Positions 29,576-41,391 of a stretch of 64,000 nucleotides of DNA are shown piece by piece (within the stretch, counting starts at the first letter, position 1; the number at the start of each line of letters is the position of its first letter). Under the pieces are notes generated by a model. It was not told where the DNA came from, made no database searches, and saw only the letters and a program-made list of their open reading frames with translations. The DNA is taken from NCBI GenBank assembly GCA_963719025.1, contig CAVRBK010000042.1, positions 1-64,000 of the forward strand. The letters are read 5' to 3'. The DNA comes from Thiosocius sp963719025. GTDB lineage: Bacteria; Pseudomonadota; Gammaproteobacteria; Chromatiales; Chromatiaceae. The translations under genes were made by a program, and so were the position numbers.

Positions 29576-30794
29576 TGCGTGACATCCTGCTGCTCAACAT
29601 CAGCGGCGCCGATCACCCGGGCGTCAGCGCCGAATTCACCGAGACCCTCGCGCGACACGCGGTGAATATCCTCGATATCGGCCAGGCGGTGATCCATGAC
29701 CGGCTGAATCTCGGGATGCTGATCGAGGTACCGGACGCCGCCGAATCCGGTGCGGTAATGAAGGAACTGCTGTTCCTGGCCCACCAGCACAAGCTGAACG
29801 TCGACTTCAATCCGATCGATGAGGACGACTACGAAAACTGGGTGGCCAGCCAGGGCCGCCCACGGTTTATCGTGACCCTGCTCGGGCGCAAGCTCAGCGC
29901 CGCCAACATCAGCCATGTCGCCGCGGTCGTTTCGCGCCACGGCCTGAACATCGATGCGATCACCCGCCTGTCGGGACGCTTCTCGCTGCGCGAACACAAT
30001 CCGCGACGCACGCGCCTGCGTCGAGTTTTCGATCCGCGGAGATGCCGCCGATCTCGAGCAGCTTGCGCCACGATCTGCTCGCCATCACCCGCGACGACGA
30101 GGTCGACGTCGCCTTCCAGGCCGACGACCTGTACCGCCGCAACCGTCGCCTGATCGTGTTCGACATGGATTCGACCCTGATCCAGTGCGAGGTGATCGAC
30201 GAACTGGCCAAGGCGGCCGGGCGTCGGCGAACAGGTCGCCGGGATCACCGAGGCGGCGATGCGCGGCGAGATCCCCTTCAACGAGAGCTTCAGCCGGCGC
30301 CTGGCCACCCTCGAGGGGCTGGACGCAGCCGTGCTGGACGAGATTGCCCGACAAGCTGCCGATCACCGAGGGCGCCGAGCGCCTGATCTCCAACCTCAAG
30401 CGGCTCGGCTACAAGGTCGGCATCCTGTCCGGCGGCTTCAGCTATTTTGCCAACCACCTGAAGGACCGCTTCGGACTGGACTGCGTCTCGGCCAACCAGC
30501 TCGACATCGTCGACGGCCGGCTGACCGGCAAGGTCAAGGGCGAGATCGTCAACGGCGAGAAGAAGGCCGAGCTGCTGCGCGGCATGGCACGAGCACCTCG
30601 GCATCGACATGCGCCAGACCATCGCCGTCGGCGACGGTGCCAACGATCTGCCGATGCTGTCGATCGCCGGACTCGGCGTCGCCTTCCATGCCAAACCGCT
30701 GGTGCGCGAGAATGCCCGCCACTCCATTTCCACCCTGGGCCTCGACAGCATCCTGTACCTGCTCGGCGTCCGAGACCGCGAGGTCGGACATTGA
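29575..30794 (+). CDS. serB: Phosphoserine phosphatase SerB (frameshifted)
   Basis: About 405 residues. Two ACT-like regulatory domains come first (LLNISGADHPGVSAEFTETL; RFIVTLLGRKLSAANISHVA), then the HAD phosphatase: VFDMDSTLIQCEVIDELAK, KVGILSGGFSYFANHLKDRF and the metal loop VGDGANDLPML. It catalyses the last step of serine synthesis. Frames break near 30010, 30050, 30222 (GCCGGGCG for GCCGGCG), 30350 and 30590. The N-terminal ACT pair is of the long SerB form. Ends GVRDREVGH at 30794. Confidence 0.9.
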
Positions 30795-31463
30795 AAATCC
30801 CACTGACCATCCTGGCAATCGTGATCTGTACTGCTGGCCGTATTCCAGCTGTTCGCGCCGCCACCCGGGCCGGATGCCATGCAGGCGCGCACCGACCTGC
30901 CCTGGCAGATCACACCGCACGCCAATGGCAGCAGCCGCGTGCTCGACCTCGAGCTGGGCACAGCGACGCTCGCCGATGCGATGCAGAAGTTCGGCGGCGT
31001 CGAAGGCCTTGCGGTTTTCGAGCCCACGCAAGGCCCGATGTCACTCGAGGCCTATTTCGGCACGGTTCGGTTCGGCCCCCTCAACGCCAAGATCATCGCC
31101 CGGCTGGCGATCGACAACGGTGAGCTCGAAACCCTGCGAAACCGTGCCGCCAAGCGCGAGGGCTCGCCCAGCGGCGACTGGAAGTATCCGCTGCAGGAGG
31201 GCCCAGAGGCGCATGCCGAACGCCGCCTGCTGGCCGTCAGCTACATACCCGGCACGCGCAATCTCGACCCGGCATTCCTCCGCGACCGCTTCGGCGAACC
31301 GGCGGCCACGCTGCAGGAAGGCGAACAGGCGGTGAGCTGGTTCTACCCGGCCAAGGGCCTGTCGATCCTGATCGACGACAAGGCGCGCGAGGTACTCGAA
31401 TACCAGGCACCGCGCGACTTCGTCATGCCGCGGGGGGTCACCGCCAATCCTGACTACCGCTGA
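30791..31463 (+). CDS. Membrane-anchored periplasmic protein of unknown function (frameshifted)
   Basis: Starts with TTG overlapping the serB stop by 4 nt. An N-terminal TM anchor (LKIPLTILAIVI, then after a shift near 30825 LAVFQLF) leads to a 190-residue domain: ITPHANGSSRVLDLELGTAT, FGPLNAKIIARLAI, DLDPAFLRDRFGEPAA-like and SWFYPAKGLSILIDDKAREV. The gene is coupled to serB, and I recall similar proteins next to serB in sulfur-oxidising gammaproteobacteria, but I recognise no fold. Confidence 0.65.
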
Positions 31464-31470
31464 CCCGGGT

Positions 31471-32232
31471 ATGTTCAGACGCCTGCTCAACGCGCTAAGC
31501 GCCAACCACCGGAACCAACCGGCCCAGGGCCACCGTATTGACGCATCACCGCTGATGCACAAGGTCGCAAAGTTTGTCGCCTGCGAGATCATCGAGGGCG
31601 ACTACCTGGAATTCGGCGTCTACCGCGGCCAGTCGTTTATCGGCGCCTACCACGCCCTGCAACAACAGTTCGAGCGACGCATCCGCCACAACGCCGGTGG
31701 CGAACACGAGAGCGCGGCGCGCGCGCAACGCCAGGCCGCGTGGGAAGGCATGCGCTTCTTCGCCTTTGATTCCTTCGAGGGCCTGCCAGCACTCGCCGCG
31801 GAGGACCTGGCCACGCAGGATTTCGCGGCCGGCCAGTACGCCTGTTCGGTCGAGGAGTTTCAGGCACGAACCGCCGCTGGCGGTGTACCGGCGGAGCGGG
31901 TTCGGATGGTCCCCGGCTGGTTTGACCGGACCTGCACGGCACAGACCCGGCAGCAGCTGGGCATACGCAAGGCGGCCGTCATATGGATCGACGCCGACCT
32001 CTACAGCTCAACCCGCGATGTGCTGGCCTTTGTCACCGATCTGTTGCAGGACGGCACGGTGCTGATCTTCGACGACTGGTTCTCGTACCGCGGCAGCCCC
32101 TACCAGGGTGAACAGCGCGCATTCAGTGAATGGGCCGCATCGATCGCCGACCGCTTCACCCTGCAGGAATACCAGCGCGAGTCCTGGAAACGCATGAGCT
32201 TCATCGCCTCGCGTCGCCCCGCCAAGGCCTGA
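31471..32232 (+). CDS. TylF/MycF-like SAM-dependent methyltransferase
   Basis: 253 residues. DYLEFGVYRGQSFIGAYHAL is the SAM-binding loop with its acidic residue, MRFFAFDSFEGLP follows, and IWIDADLYSSTRDVLAFV plus VLIFDDWFSYRGSP are the metal-binding and catalytic Asp blocks of the macrocin O-methyltransferase family. Intact, starting 8 nt after the previous gene. It may methylate a sugar or a surface glycan; no glycan cluster is nearby. Confidence 0.82.
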   Translation: MFRRLLNALSANHRNQPAQGHRIDASPLMHKVAKFVACEIIEGDYLEFGVYRGQSFIGAYHALQQQFERRIRHNAGGEHESAARAQRQAAWEGMRFFAFDSFEGLPALAAEDLATQDFAAGQYACSVEEFQARTAAGGVPAERVRMVPGWFDRTCTAQTRQQLGIRKAAVIWIDADLYSSTRDVLAFVTDLLQDGTVLIFDDWFSYRGSPYQGEQRAFSEWAASIADRFTLQEYQRESWKRMSFIASRRPAKA

Positions 32233-32274
32233 GTCCCCGGGGCGGCGAACGCCCGGCCGCAGTGCCGGCAATCG

Positions 32275-32538
32275 TCAGCCGGTGCGCACCAGCTGGTCCA
32301 TCCTGGCCTTGATCGACTGCCATTCGGCACCATGGTTGGCCTCGGTCGCCATCAGCTCCATCAGGCGATAGGCAAGGTTGCGCTGTGACGCGGACAGGTC
32401 GCGCAGCTTGGCCAGCTTGAACAGGTAGCCGGCCTGCTCGAACTCCAGCGTCGAGACCAGGGCATAAAGGGTCAGTGCTGCGGCCGAATGCGGCGCCGCT
32501 GCGATCTCGGCGACAACCTCGTCGAGCACACCGCTCAC
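32275..32538 (-). CDS. Small helical protein of unknown function, coupled to PilZ gene
   Basis: 87 residues from GTG at 32538, which overlaps the PilZ stop as GTGA. Reads LDEVVAEIAAAPHSAAALTL, STLEFEQAGYLFKLAKL, LAYRLMELMATEANHGAEW. It is wholly helical and has no known domain. The tight coupling suggests it works with the PilZ protein. It could instead be a C-terminal part of the PilZ protein if a frame error were present, but the PilZ domain ends naturally at IRRILG. Confidence 0.65.
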   Translation of the reverse strand: MSGVLDEVVAEIAAAPHSAAALTLYALVSTLEFEQAGYLFKLAKLRDLSASQRNLAYRLMELMATEANHGAEWQSIKARMDQLVRTG

Positions 32539-32834
32539 CCAAGTATCCGCCTGATCTTGCAGGCCACGGCAAAACTGCCCGCCGCCTCGGCGACCGGCGT
32601 GCAACGCACCACCCGCAGCTCGGCATACAGCGGCGCAGTGATGTCGTTGACCGGCTTGATCTCGATCTTCAACGCGGTGTCCGCCACCAACTCCTGCTCG
32701 ATCCAGATCAACACGCCACCCCCACTGAGGTTCTTGACGATCGCGCCACCCGTTCGCTGTCCGACCACCTCGAAACGGGCCGGGCACTCGATGTGTATCC
32801 TCGGATAACCGCGCTTCTCGTCGTATTCGTGCAT
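32535..32834 (-). CDS. PilZ domain protein, putative c-di-GMP receptor
   Basis: 99 residues. The c-di-GMP signature RGYPRIHIECPARF is a relaxed RxxxR-like region, followed by IVKNLSGGGVLIW (the D/NxSxxG motif as NLSGGG) and a C-terminal strand CKIRRIL. A GAGGAGAT-like ribosome site precedes ATG. PilZ proteins report c-di-GMP levels; the GGDEF-EAL protein at 57-59 kb could supply the signal. The first motif is KRGYPRIH, so binding needs testing. Confidence 0.82.
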   Translation of the reverse strand: MHEYDEKRGYPRIHIECPARFEVVGQRTGGAIVKNLSGGGVLIWIEQELVADTALKIEIKPVNDITAPLYAELRVVRCTPVAEAAGSFAVACKIRRILG

Positions 32835-32889
32835 TCGATCTCCTCTGAGGTCTGGCGGAGCCTGCCATGCGCCGCGGCACTGCCCCTGA

Positions 32890-34375
32890 TCATTGGCGCC
32901 AGCCGTCCAGCGTACCGAGACATTCCCGGTTCAGGGATCGCGCACGCTCGGCCGTGTCCGCCTCAGTGTAGCAACGCAACTCCGGCGCGTTGCCGGAAGG
33001 ACGCAGGTGAACGATCTCCTTGTTGGCGAAGGTCATACGCAAACCGTCGGTCTGATCGACACTGGCCGGCAGGCCAAGCTGCGGAAACTGTTGCGCCACC
33101 AATGCCGGTTGCGCCGCCAGCGCCGCGATACGCGCATGGCTCAGCTCGGTGGGAAACGCCTTGAGCCGGTCACTGGCGGTGAAGCGCGGTGGCAGAAGAT
33201 CGGACAACTGCGAGACCGGCAGACCGCTGGCGAATGGCGAGCAACAGAACAGATAACGCCACGATAATCGCATCGCGCGTCGGCAGGGCGGCGAGGATGT
33301 GACCGTCACGTTCGATCGGCGTCATCGTCAGGAACCCGCCGTTGGCCTCGTAGCCAACCACCCGGCCGGCGCCGCCGTCGAGTGCCGCCTGCATGCCCTC
33401 GATCACGAACGGCGACCCGATACGCGTACGCGGCACCTCGGTGAACCAGCCGGATTTCTCTGCCACGGTATTGCTGCTGACCGGGGTCACGACCGTCTCG
33501 GCATCGAGAAAATGTGCGGCCAGCACGCCCGCCACGTCGCCGCGCAGCCATTCGCCGGTTTCGTCACCGACCAGTGGACGGTCGCCGTCACCGTCTGCCG
33601 ACACCAGCAAATCAAAGCGTTCGGACGCGGCCCAGGCGCGGGCGAGCGCCTCGTCCTCGGCCCGCACCGCCTCGGTATCGACCGGAACGAAGGCCTCCGA
33701 ATAGCCGCGGCGCACCACGTCGGCGCCGAGACCGGCAAACACCTCGGTTATCACGCCGGCGGCAACCGTGGAGTGCTCATAGACCATCACACGCTGGCCC
33801 GCGAGACACTGTGCGGGGAAGAAATCCAGGTAACGCGCGACGTAGTGGCGGCTCGCCGCACTGTCGACACACGGTATCTCCGGCGGCTCGATAAAACGGC
33901 CGCTGTCGTCGAAACGTGCGCGCGCCAGCGTGACCGTCTGTTCGCGAATGCCCAGCTCATCGCGCTTGAGCACCTCGCCATCCGGCAGATTGAACTTGAT
34001 CCCGTTGCGGTCGTCCGGGATATGGCTGCCGGTAACCATCAGGCTGGCGATACCCTCTGCGAAGGCATAGCCGGCAACCGCCGGGCTGGGCACGTTGCCG
34101 CAATTGACCGGCTGGTAGCCGAGATCGGCAATCGCGGCCGCCGCCGCCGCCATGATTCGCGGACTGCTGGGACGAAAATCACCGGCCACCGCGACCGCAT
34201 CGCCGGGCCGGATCGCGCCGGCCTTTTCCAGGTACTGGAGAAAACCGATGGTGTAGACGTAACACACCCGGTCGCTCATCGCGTCCGCCAGGCCGCGTGC
34301 GCCGCTGGTGCCGAAGCCGACACCGCTCTCTGCCATCAGGTCCGCGATGGCAATCGTTTCGATTTTTTCGTTCAT
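32890..34375 (-). CDS. Phosphomannomutase family protein (frameshifted)
   Basis: About 494 residues. GFGTSGARGLADAMSDRVCY is the substrate-loop domain, LMVTGSHIPDDRNGIKF carries the phospho-Ser (TGSHIP variant), SADGDGDRPLV the metal-binding DxDxD, VGYEANGGFLT the sugar loop, and FANKEIVHLRPSGNAPELRCY the phosphate-binding end. A shift near 33250 splits it. It isomerises hexose-6-phosphate to hexose-1-phosphate for surface polysaccharide. It is larger and more divergent than ManB and may act on another hexose. ATG at 34375. Confidence 0.87.
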
Positions 34376-34546
34376 CCCGGGGTCCGTGATTGCGTGATGC
34401 CGTCGAGCTGTCAACAGCCGGCGTACCGCGGCATTGTCCTCACGATCCGGCTACAGGTCCAGGAAACAGCGCGTGCAAGAAGGCCCCCCTCGCCAACACC
34501 GACCGGTACCGCTACCCTTGCCACCTCATCGATCCGGAGAGAAAAC

Positions 34547-35758
34547 ATGCGTATCGGAACCCCCCTGAGCGAAACCGCAACCCGGGTCATGCTGCTCGGC
34601 GCCGGCGAACTGGGCAAAGAGGTCATCATCGAACTGCAGCGTTATGGCGTCGAGGTGATCGCGGTCGACCGCTACGCCAATGCCCCCGGCCACCAGGTGG
34701 CCCACCGCGCCCACGTGATCGACATGACCGACGGCGAGGCCCTGCGCCGCCTGGTCGAGGCGGAAAGGCCGCACCTGATCATCCCCGAGATCGAGGCCAT
34801 CGCCACCGATATGCTGGCCGAGATCGAGCGCGACGGCCTGGCCGAGGTGATTCCGACCGCACGCGCCACCCAGCTGACCATGAACCGGGAGGGCATCCGG
34901 CGACTCGCCGCCGAAACGCTCGGCCTGCCGACCTCCGCCTACGCCTTTGCCGACAGCCTGCAGGAGGCGCAGGACGCGGCCCGCGCGATCGGCTTCCCCT
35001 GCATCATCAAGCCGGTCATGTCGTCGTCCGGCAAGGGCCAGTCGACCGCCGACACGGCCGATGATATTGCCGCTGCCTGGGATTATGCCCTGGACGCCGG
35101 CCGGGTCAATCACGGCCGGGTCATCGTCGAGGAGATGGTCCGTTTCGATTACGAGATCACGCAGCTGACGGTGCGCGCAGTGACCGCCGATGGTGGCATC
35201 GAGACCGCCTTCTGCGCCCCGATCGGGCACCGCCAGGAACAGGGCGACTACGTGGAAAGCTGGCAGCCGCAGGCTATGAGCCCGGCGGTGCTCGAGCGGG
35301 CACGCGACATCGCGCGCCGCATCACCGACGAATTGGGTGGCCGCGGCATCTTTGGCGTCGAGCTGTTCGTACGCGGCGACGAGGTGCTGTTCAGCGAGGT
35401 GAGTCCGCGACCGCACGACACCGGACTGGTCACCCTGGTAACCCAGTTCCAGAGCGAGTTCGCCCTGCATGCGCGCGCGGTGCTCGGCCTGCCAGTGGAC
35501 ACCCGTCTCGCCCATACCGGGGCCAGCGCCGTCATCTACGGCGGCGTCGACGCCCCGGCCATCAGCTACGACGGCCTGGCCGCGGCACTCACACCCCTGG
35601 GAACCGAGATCCGTCTGTTCGGCAAGCCGGTCAGCTTTCGACGGCGGCGCATGGGTGTCGCACTGGCGCGGGCCGGTGACACGGATGCGGCGCGCGCCCT
35701 GGCCGCCGACAGCGCGAGCAGCGTCGTAACACACGCCGCCGAAACGTCGCCCGTTTAA
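34547..35758 (+). CDS. purT: Formate-dependent GAR transformylase PurT
   Basis: 403 residues, intact. RVMLLGAGELGKEVIIELQR opens the N-terminal domain; the ATP-grasp core has GFPCIIKPVMSSSGKGQS, VIVEEMVRFDYEIT and LFVRGDEVLFSEVSPRPHDTG, and the end LGTEIRLFGKPVSFRRRRMG is typical of PurT. It makes formyl-GAR from GAR, formate and ATP in purine synthesis. ATG at 34547 follows GGAGAGAAA. Divergent from the phosphomannomutase, sharing a 171-bp promoter region. Confidence 0.94.
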   Translation: MRIGTPLSETATRVMLLGAGELGKEVIIELQRYGVEVIAVDRYANAPGHQVAHRAHVIDMTDGEALRRLVEAERPHLIIPEIEAIATDMLAEIERDGLAEVIPTARATQLTMNREGIRRLAAETLGLPTSAYAFADSLQEAQDAARAIGFPCIIKPVMSSSGKGQSTADTADDIAAAWDYALDAGRVNHGRVIVEEMVRFDYEITQLTVRAVTADGGIETAFCAPIGHRQEQGDYVESWQPQAMSPAVLERARDIARRITDELGGRGIFGVELFVRGDEVLFSEVSPRPHDTGLVTLVTQFQSEFALHARAVLGLPVDTRLAHTGASAVIYGGVDAPAISYDGLAAALTPLGTEIRLFGKPVSFRRRRMGVALARAGDTDAARALAADSASSVVTHAAETSPV

Positions 35759-36270
35759 CCGGACACGATATTTCGCGCCGAAACGAAAGCACAAGGTCGG
35801 CCAGATGGACCGATCGGCAGGCAGGAATTGAATTACTGCGACGGGTGTCACAGCACAACCCCGGATAACCCTCTAGAAATCCCCAAAACCGCGCGTCGGC
35901 AAAACCCCGGTCACGCCCGATGCACCTTTACGCCTTGATTAGCGGGCAGTTTGCTCCGATCTGCCGACAAAAGATTAATAAATTCGAATAAGCAAACATG
36001 TCCGCAACGATCGGTACTCCATTGATCCGTATCGGGCCCCGTTGCCCGCAGCAAGCGATTCATGCAGGGAGACCGCGCTGGAGAATCGGGCAGATCGGTG
36101 GTGAAGCGGCCAGGATCCGGCGATCGGTTTTGGTCTTGCTGCGACAGTTCGCGCGATATTTCGCGCCAATATCCTTCGACGCGGCATTTCGCGTCGAATT
36201 ACCGCTCCCGGTCGTTTAATTCGGCCTAAAACCGGCACCAAGTCATTGTTTCAACTGCAAATGACTCGGC
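35759..36270. other. Intergenic region, no gene recognised
   Basis: About 500 bp without a supported gene. GATATTTCGCGCC occurs twice exactly (35767-35779 and 36155-36167) with a looser TTTCGCG copy near 36187. Less GC-rich than its surroundings. It may contain regulatory sites for the sigma-54 promoter at 36271. Confidence 0.5.
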
Positions 36271-36286
36271 TGGCACAAAGGTTGCT
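36271..36286 (+). promoter_or_regulatory. Sigma-54 promoter upstream of two-TM gene
   Basis: TGGCACAAAGGTTGCT matches the RpoN consensus TGGCAC-N5-TTGCW with no mismatch, and GG and GC are 10 apart. It lies 85 nt before the ATG at 36371. The next genes encode a hybrid kinase and a sigma-54 activator. Confidence 0.88.
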
Positions 36287-36370
36287 TAACATAGATCGCC
36301 CAAACGAAGCGTCTCAAGCGCTCTGCTGAAAAAGAAGTCAGACAGAAGGAATCATTGGAAGGTGGACAAA

Positions 36371-36625
36371 ATGCATACCTCTTACTCACCGTCGGGAGCC
36401 AACCAGCCAGACGACCGCGCCGGCACCATGCTGAGCGTCGCAGGTCTCATCGCCTGGCTGTCCGCCATGTTATTGGCGATTGCAGGTCCTTTGCTCGGAC
36501 TTGAGGTTCCCCCGTTACTGATTGTTGGAATGGTTGTGTTTTCCGGGGCCTTTTCTGTGTTGTCGCTGCCGAAGCTGATCGGCGTTGGCAAACAGGAAGA
36601 CGGAAACCAGCATAAACACGCCTGA
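36371..36625 (+). CDS. Small two-TM membrane protein of unknown function
   Basis: 84 residues: a short hydrophilic N-terminus, two helices (LSVAGLIAWLSAMLLAIAGPL and VPPLLIVGMVVFSGAFSVLSL), then a charged His/Lys tail (GKQEDGNQHKHA). GGAAGGTGG precedes ATG 36371; an in-frame GTG at 36362 is possible. It lies between a perfect sigma-54 promoter and a strong terminator, so it is a single-gene unit. Its coding statistics are ordinary. I do not recognise a family. Confidence 0.7.
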   Translation: MHTSYSPSGANQPDDRAGTMLSVAGLIAWLSAMLLAIAGPLLGLEVPPLLIVGMVVFSGAFSVLSLPKLIGVGKQEDGNQHKHA

Positions 36626-36700
36626 GCATCACCAGGGCGAACAGAATTTCGAAGTGTTCTCCGAGTAACAATAAGTACGAATTCCGCTTCTGCGGAACTG

Positions 36701-36727
36701 ACCCCCGAATTCACGGGGGTTTTTTTT
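36701..36727 (+). terminator. Rho-independent terminator
   Basis: ACCCCCG-AATTCA-CGGGGGT followed by T7. It ends the transcript of the two-TM gene and isolates it from the histidine kinase gene. Confidence 0.9.
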
Positions 36728-36816
36728 GCCTTCGGATACCATAGGCACAACGGGTACCAGGGTATCCGTGGCAGCGCCGGGCCGATGCCACGCCGCCCCA
36801 CGTAGGAATCAATGCC

Positions 36817-39378
36817 GTGCGGATGTCCATTCGTAGCAAGCTGATCATGTTTACCGTGCTGCCCGTGGTGGCGGTTTATTCGCTGCTGTTCGCCATCGGC
36901 GTGACACACGTGCGCGATCAGCACAGCGCCTACGCCCAGGACTGGCTGGCGGAACATGCCCGCCACCAGGCGTCACGCCTGGCACTGCTGTTTTCACAGG
37001 CACCGGCCCTGGCCGAGGGTATCGCCGACCTGGTGCTTGCCGACCCCGCACAGTCGCAGGCACTGCTTTACGCCCACCTGATCGACGGCCTGCGGCGCAC
37101 ACCGGTCGCCGACAGCGCGGCGGTGGCCTACGGCAGGCCGCCACGCAGCGCGCTGATGCGCCGCGGCGCACCAGCTGGCGAATTGGTCGCCGAATCAGCG
37201 ATTACCGGACAAAGCGCCGGCTGGCATGTCGACGCGCAGAGCCTGCGCTTCAATCGACAGATCTATCGACAGGGTCAGCGCTTTGGTCAGACCTGGGTCG
37301 AGCTGCCGGTTGCCGGTATTTACGCCGAACTGGCGAAACAGCAGAGCGCTGGAGTGCGCCTGTTCGTCAACGGCGATGAAGGCCGCTTGCTGGCACCGCT
37401 CGGGGCCGCTGCGGAAACCGTTGCGCTCGCCGACGCGCTGCAGTTTCCCGCCGAAACGCAGCGTGTCGAAACCAGCGCCGCTGCGGACGGGCAGACCTAC
37501 TGGACCGTCAGCGCCCAGCTGCCCGGTTTTCCCTGGCGCATCACCGCGGTCACCCCCACGGCCACTGCGCTGGCGTCTGCGCGCCACGAGGTGGGTGTGG
37601 TCGCCATGGGGCTGACCCTGTCGCTGGCGGCCATCATCCTGATTATCGGCCTGGTCGCGCGCCGGATCACCCAACCGCTGAAAGCGCTGGACGACAGCGT
37701 CAACGCCATAACGCGCGGTGAGATCATTGTCGCGCCAACGGTAACAACGGACGACGAACTGGGACGCCTGACCGGTGCAATCGGACGCATGGCTCACGAG
37801 ATCGAGGATCGCGAGAAGCAGCTGCGCCATTCCCACGAGGTTCTGGAGCAGCGGGTCGAGCAACGCACCGCCGCTTTGAGCGAGAGCAACCGGCGACTGT
37901 TGCGCCAGGTCGAGGAGACGCGCAAGACGCAGACTGCCCTGGAGCAGGCCAAGGAAGAGGCCCAGCAGGCGAGCCGGGCGAAGTCCGAGTTTCTTTCCAA
38001 CATGAGCCACGAGTTGCGCACACCGTTACACGGCGTGCTCGGCTATGCCCAGATCCTGCGCCGCGACGCCGCCACCAGTGCCGCGCAGCGCGAAAGCCTG
38101 GAGGCAATCGAACGCTGCGGCCAGCACCTGCTGATCCTGATCAACGACATCCTCGACCTGACCAAGATCGAGGCCGGGCAGCTGCAGGTGGATATCCAGC
38201 CGGTGGACCTGCACCAGCTGATTGGCGACGTGCACATGATCATCGCGCAGCGCGCACACAACAAGGGCCTCGAACTGAACCTCGAACTGGCACCCGATCT
38301 GCCGGGCAGCACGCTGACCGACGCGGTCAAACTCAAACAGATCCTGCTCAACCTGCTGGGCAACGCCGTGAAGTTCACGACCCGGGGAGCGGTAACCCTG
38401 TACGCCTATCCCGACGGCGCCGACTGCCTGACGTTCGAGGTGGCGGACACCGGCATCGGGATCGAGGCAGACAAGCTCGACACCATCTTCGATGCGTTCA
38501 GTCAGGCGCGCGAGGGCCAGGTGGTGGATGGCACCGGTCTCGGCCTGGCGATCAACCAGCGGCTGATCACCCTGCTCGGCGGCGAGACCCTGCCGGTCGA
38601 CAGCACGCCCGGGCGTCGGTAGCCGCTTCCGTTTCCGCATCCCCTACCGACAGCCACGGGCCGGATCGCCCTGCCTGCCGCAGCCACCGCGCCAGCGGCC
38701 GAGCCGCAGCTGCCGCCGGAGTTGCACTGCCGCATCCTGGCCGTGGATGCGATGGAGGAAGGCCGTAACATGCTGGCCGGCCTGCTCGACGGACCGCAGT
38801 GCCGGGTCATGACCGCCGAAACCCTGGAGATCGCCCACCAGAGCCTGCAGCAGGAGGCATTCGACCTGGTATTGCTGGATGTGCGGGTGCCTGACAACGA
38901 CGCTCAGGAGGCCGCCAGCGAACTGCGCCTGATAGCCGTCGGCGAACCCAGAATCGTGGCGGTCAGCGCGACGCCCTTCCCCGATTTCGCACGCAAGGCG
39001 CGTCAGGCCGGTTTCGATGCCTTTCTGGCCAAGCCGTTCGACCATGGTCAACTGGTCACGACCGTCGCTGCCCTGCTGTGCCCCCCGGAGCCGCATGATG
39101 GCGCGGCGGCGCAGCTCGGCAGCCAGCCGCCCCCGGTCTCTGCCGATTGGCCGCAGCCACTTGCCCTCGACAGCGCCGAGCGCATGCGCGCAGCGATCGA
39201 ACTCGGCGATATCGGCAGCCTGATGCAACTCGCAGAAGAACTGACCGACAACCCGGCCGCGCCGCGCGCCGAGGTCGAAAACCTGGCCCTGATGACCCGA
39301 CTGTTCGATTTCGACGGCCTGCGCCAGCTGTCCGAACGCATCCACCCCAGCGACCGGACGACACACGCCGATGCATGA
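36817..39378 (+). CDS. Hybrid sensor histidine kinase (frameshifted)
   Basis: About 850 residues. N-terminal TM (LIMFTVLPVVAVYSLLFAIG), a dCache-like periplasmic sensor, a second TM (AMGLTLSLAAIILIIGLVA), HAMP, a coiled coil, HisKA with FLSNMSHELRTPLHGVLGYA, and the HATPase with LLNLLGNAVKF, ADTGIGI and GTGLGLAI. After two compensating shifts near 38612 (extra G) and 38640-38690 a receiver domain follows (DLVLLDVRVPD, FLAKPFDHGQL), then a short C-terminal helical region. The kinase frame and receiver frame are the same, which supports one original gene. Likely partner of the next gene. Confidence 0.87.
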
Positions 39379-39436
39379 CACCCGTCGAGCTTTTCTCCTA
39401 TCATGCAGCGATCATCTGTAGCAGCGTCCCAATCTC

Positions 39437-41309
<1,873 letters not shown>

Positions 41310-41391
41310 GCCGTCCACAACCGCCGCGACGCCCGCGCACGGCATTCCGGGCTAGAATAGAAAGTCCCGCATTACGGCAAGGTAAACCGTT

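Noticed and set aside
33299..34546. Plus-strand N-terminal extension of PurT
   Set aside because: The frame is open but lies over the phosphomannomutase on the other strand; PurT homology and the ribosome site begin at 34547.
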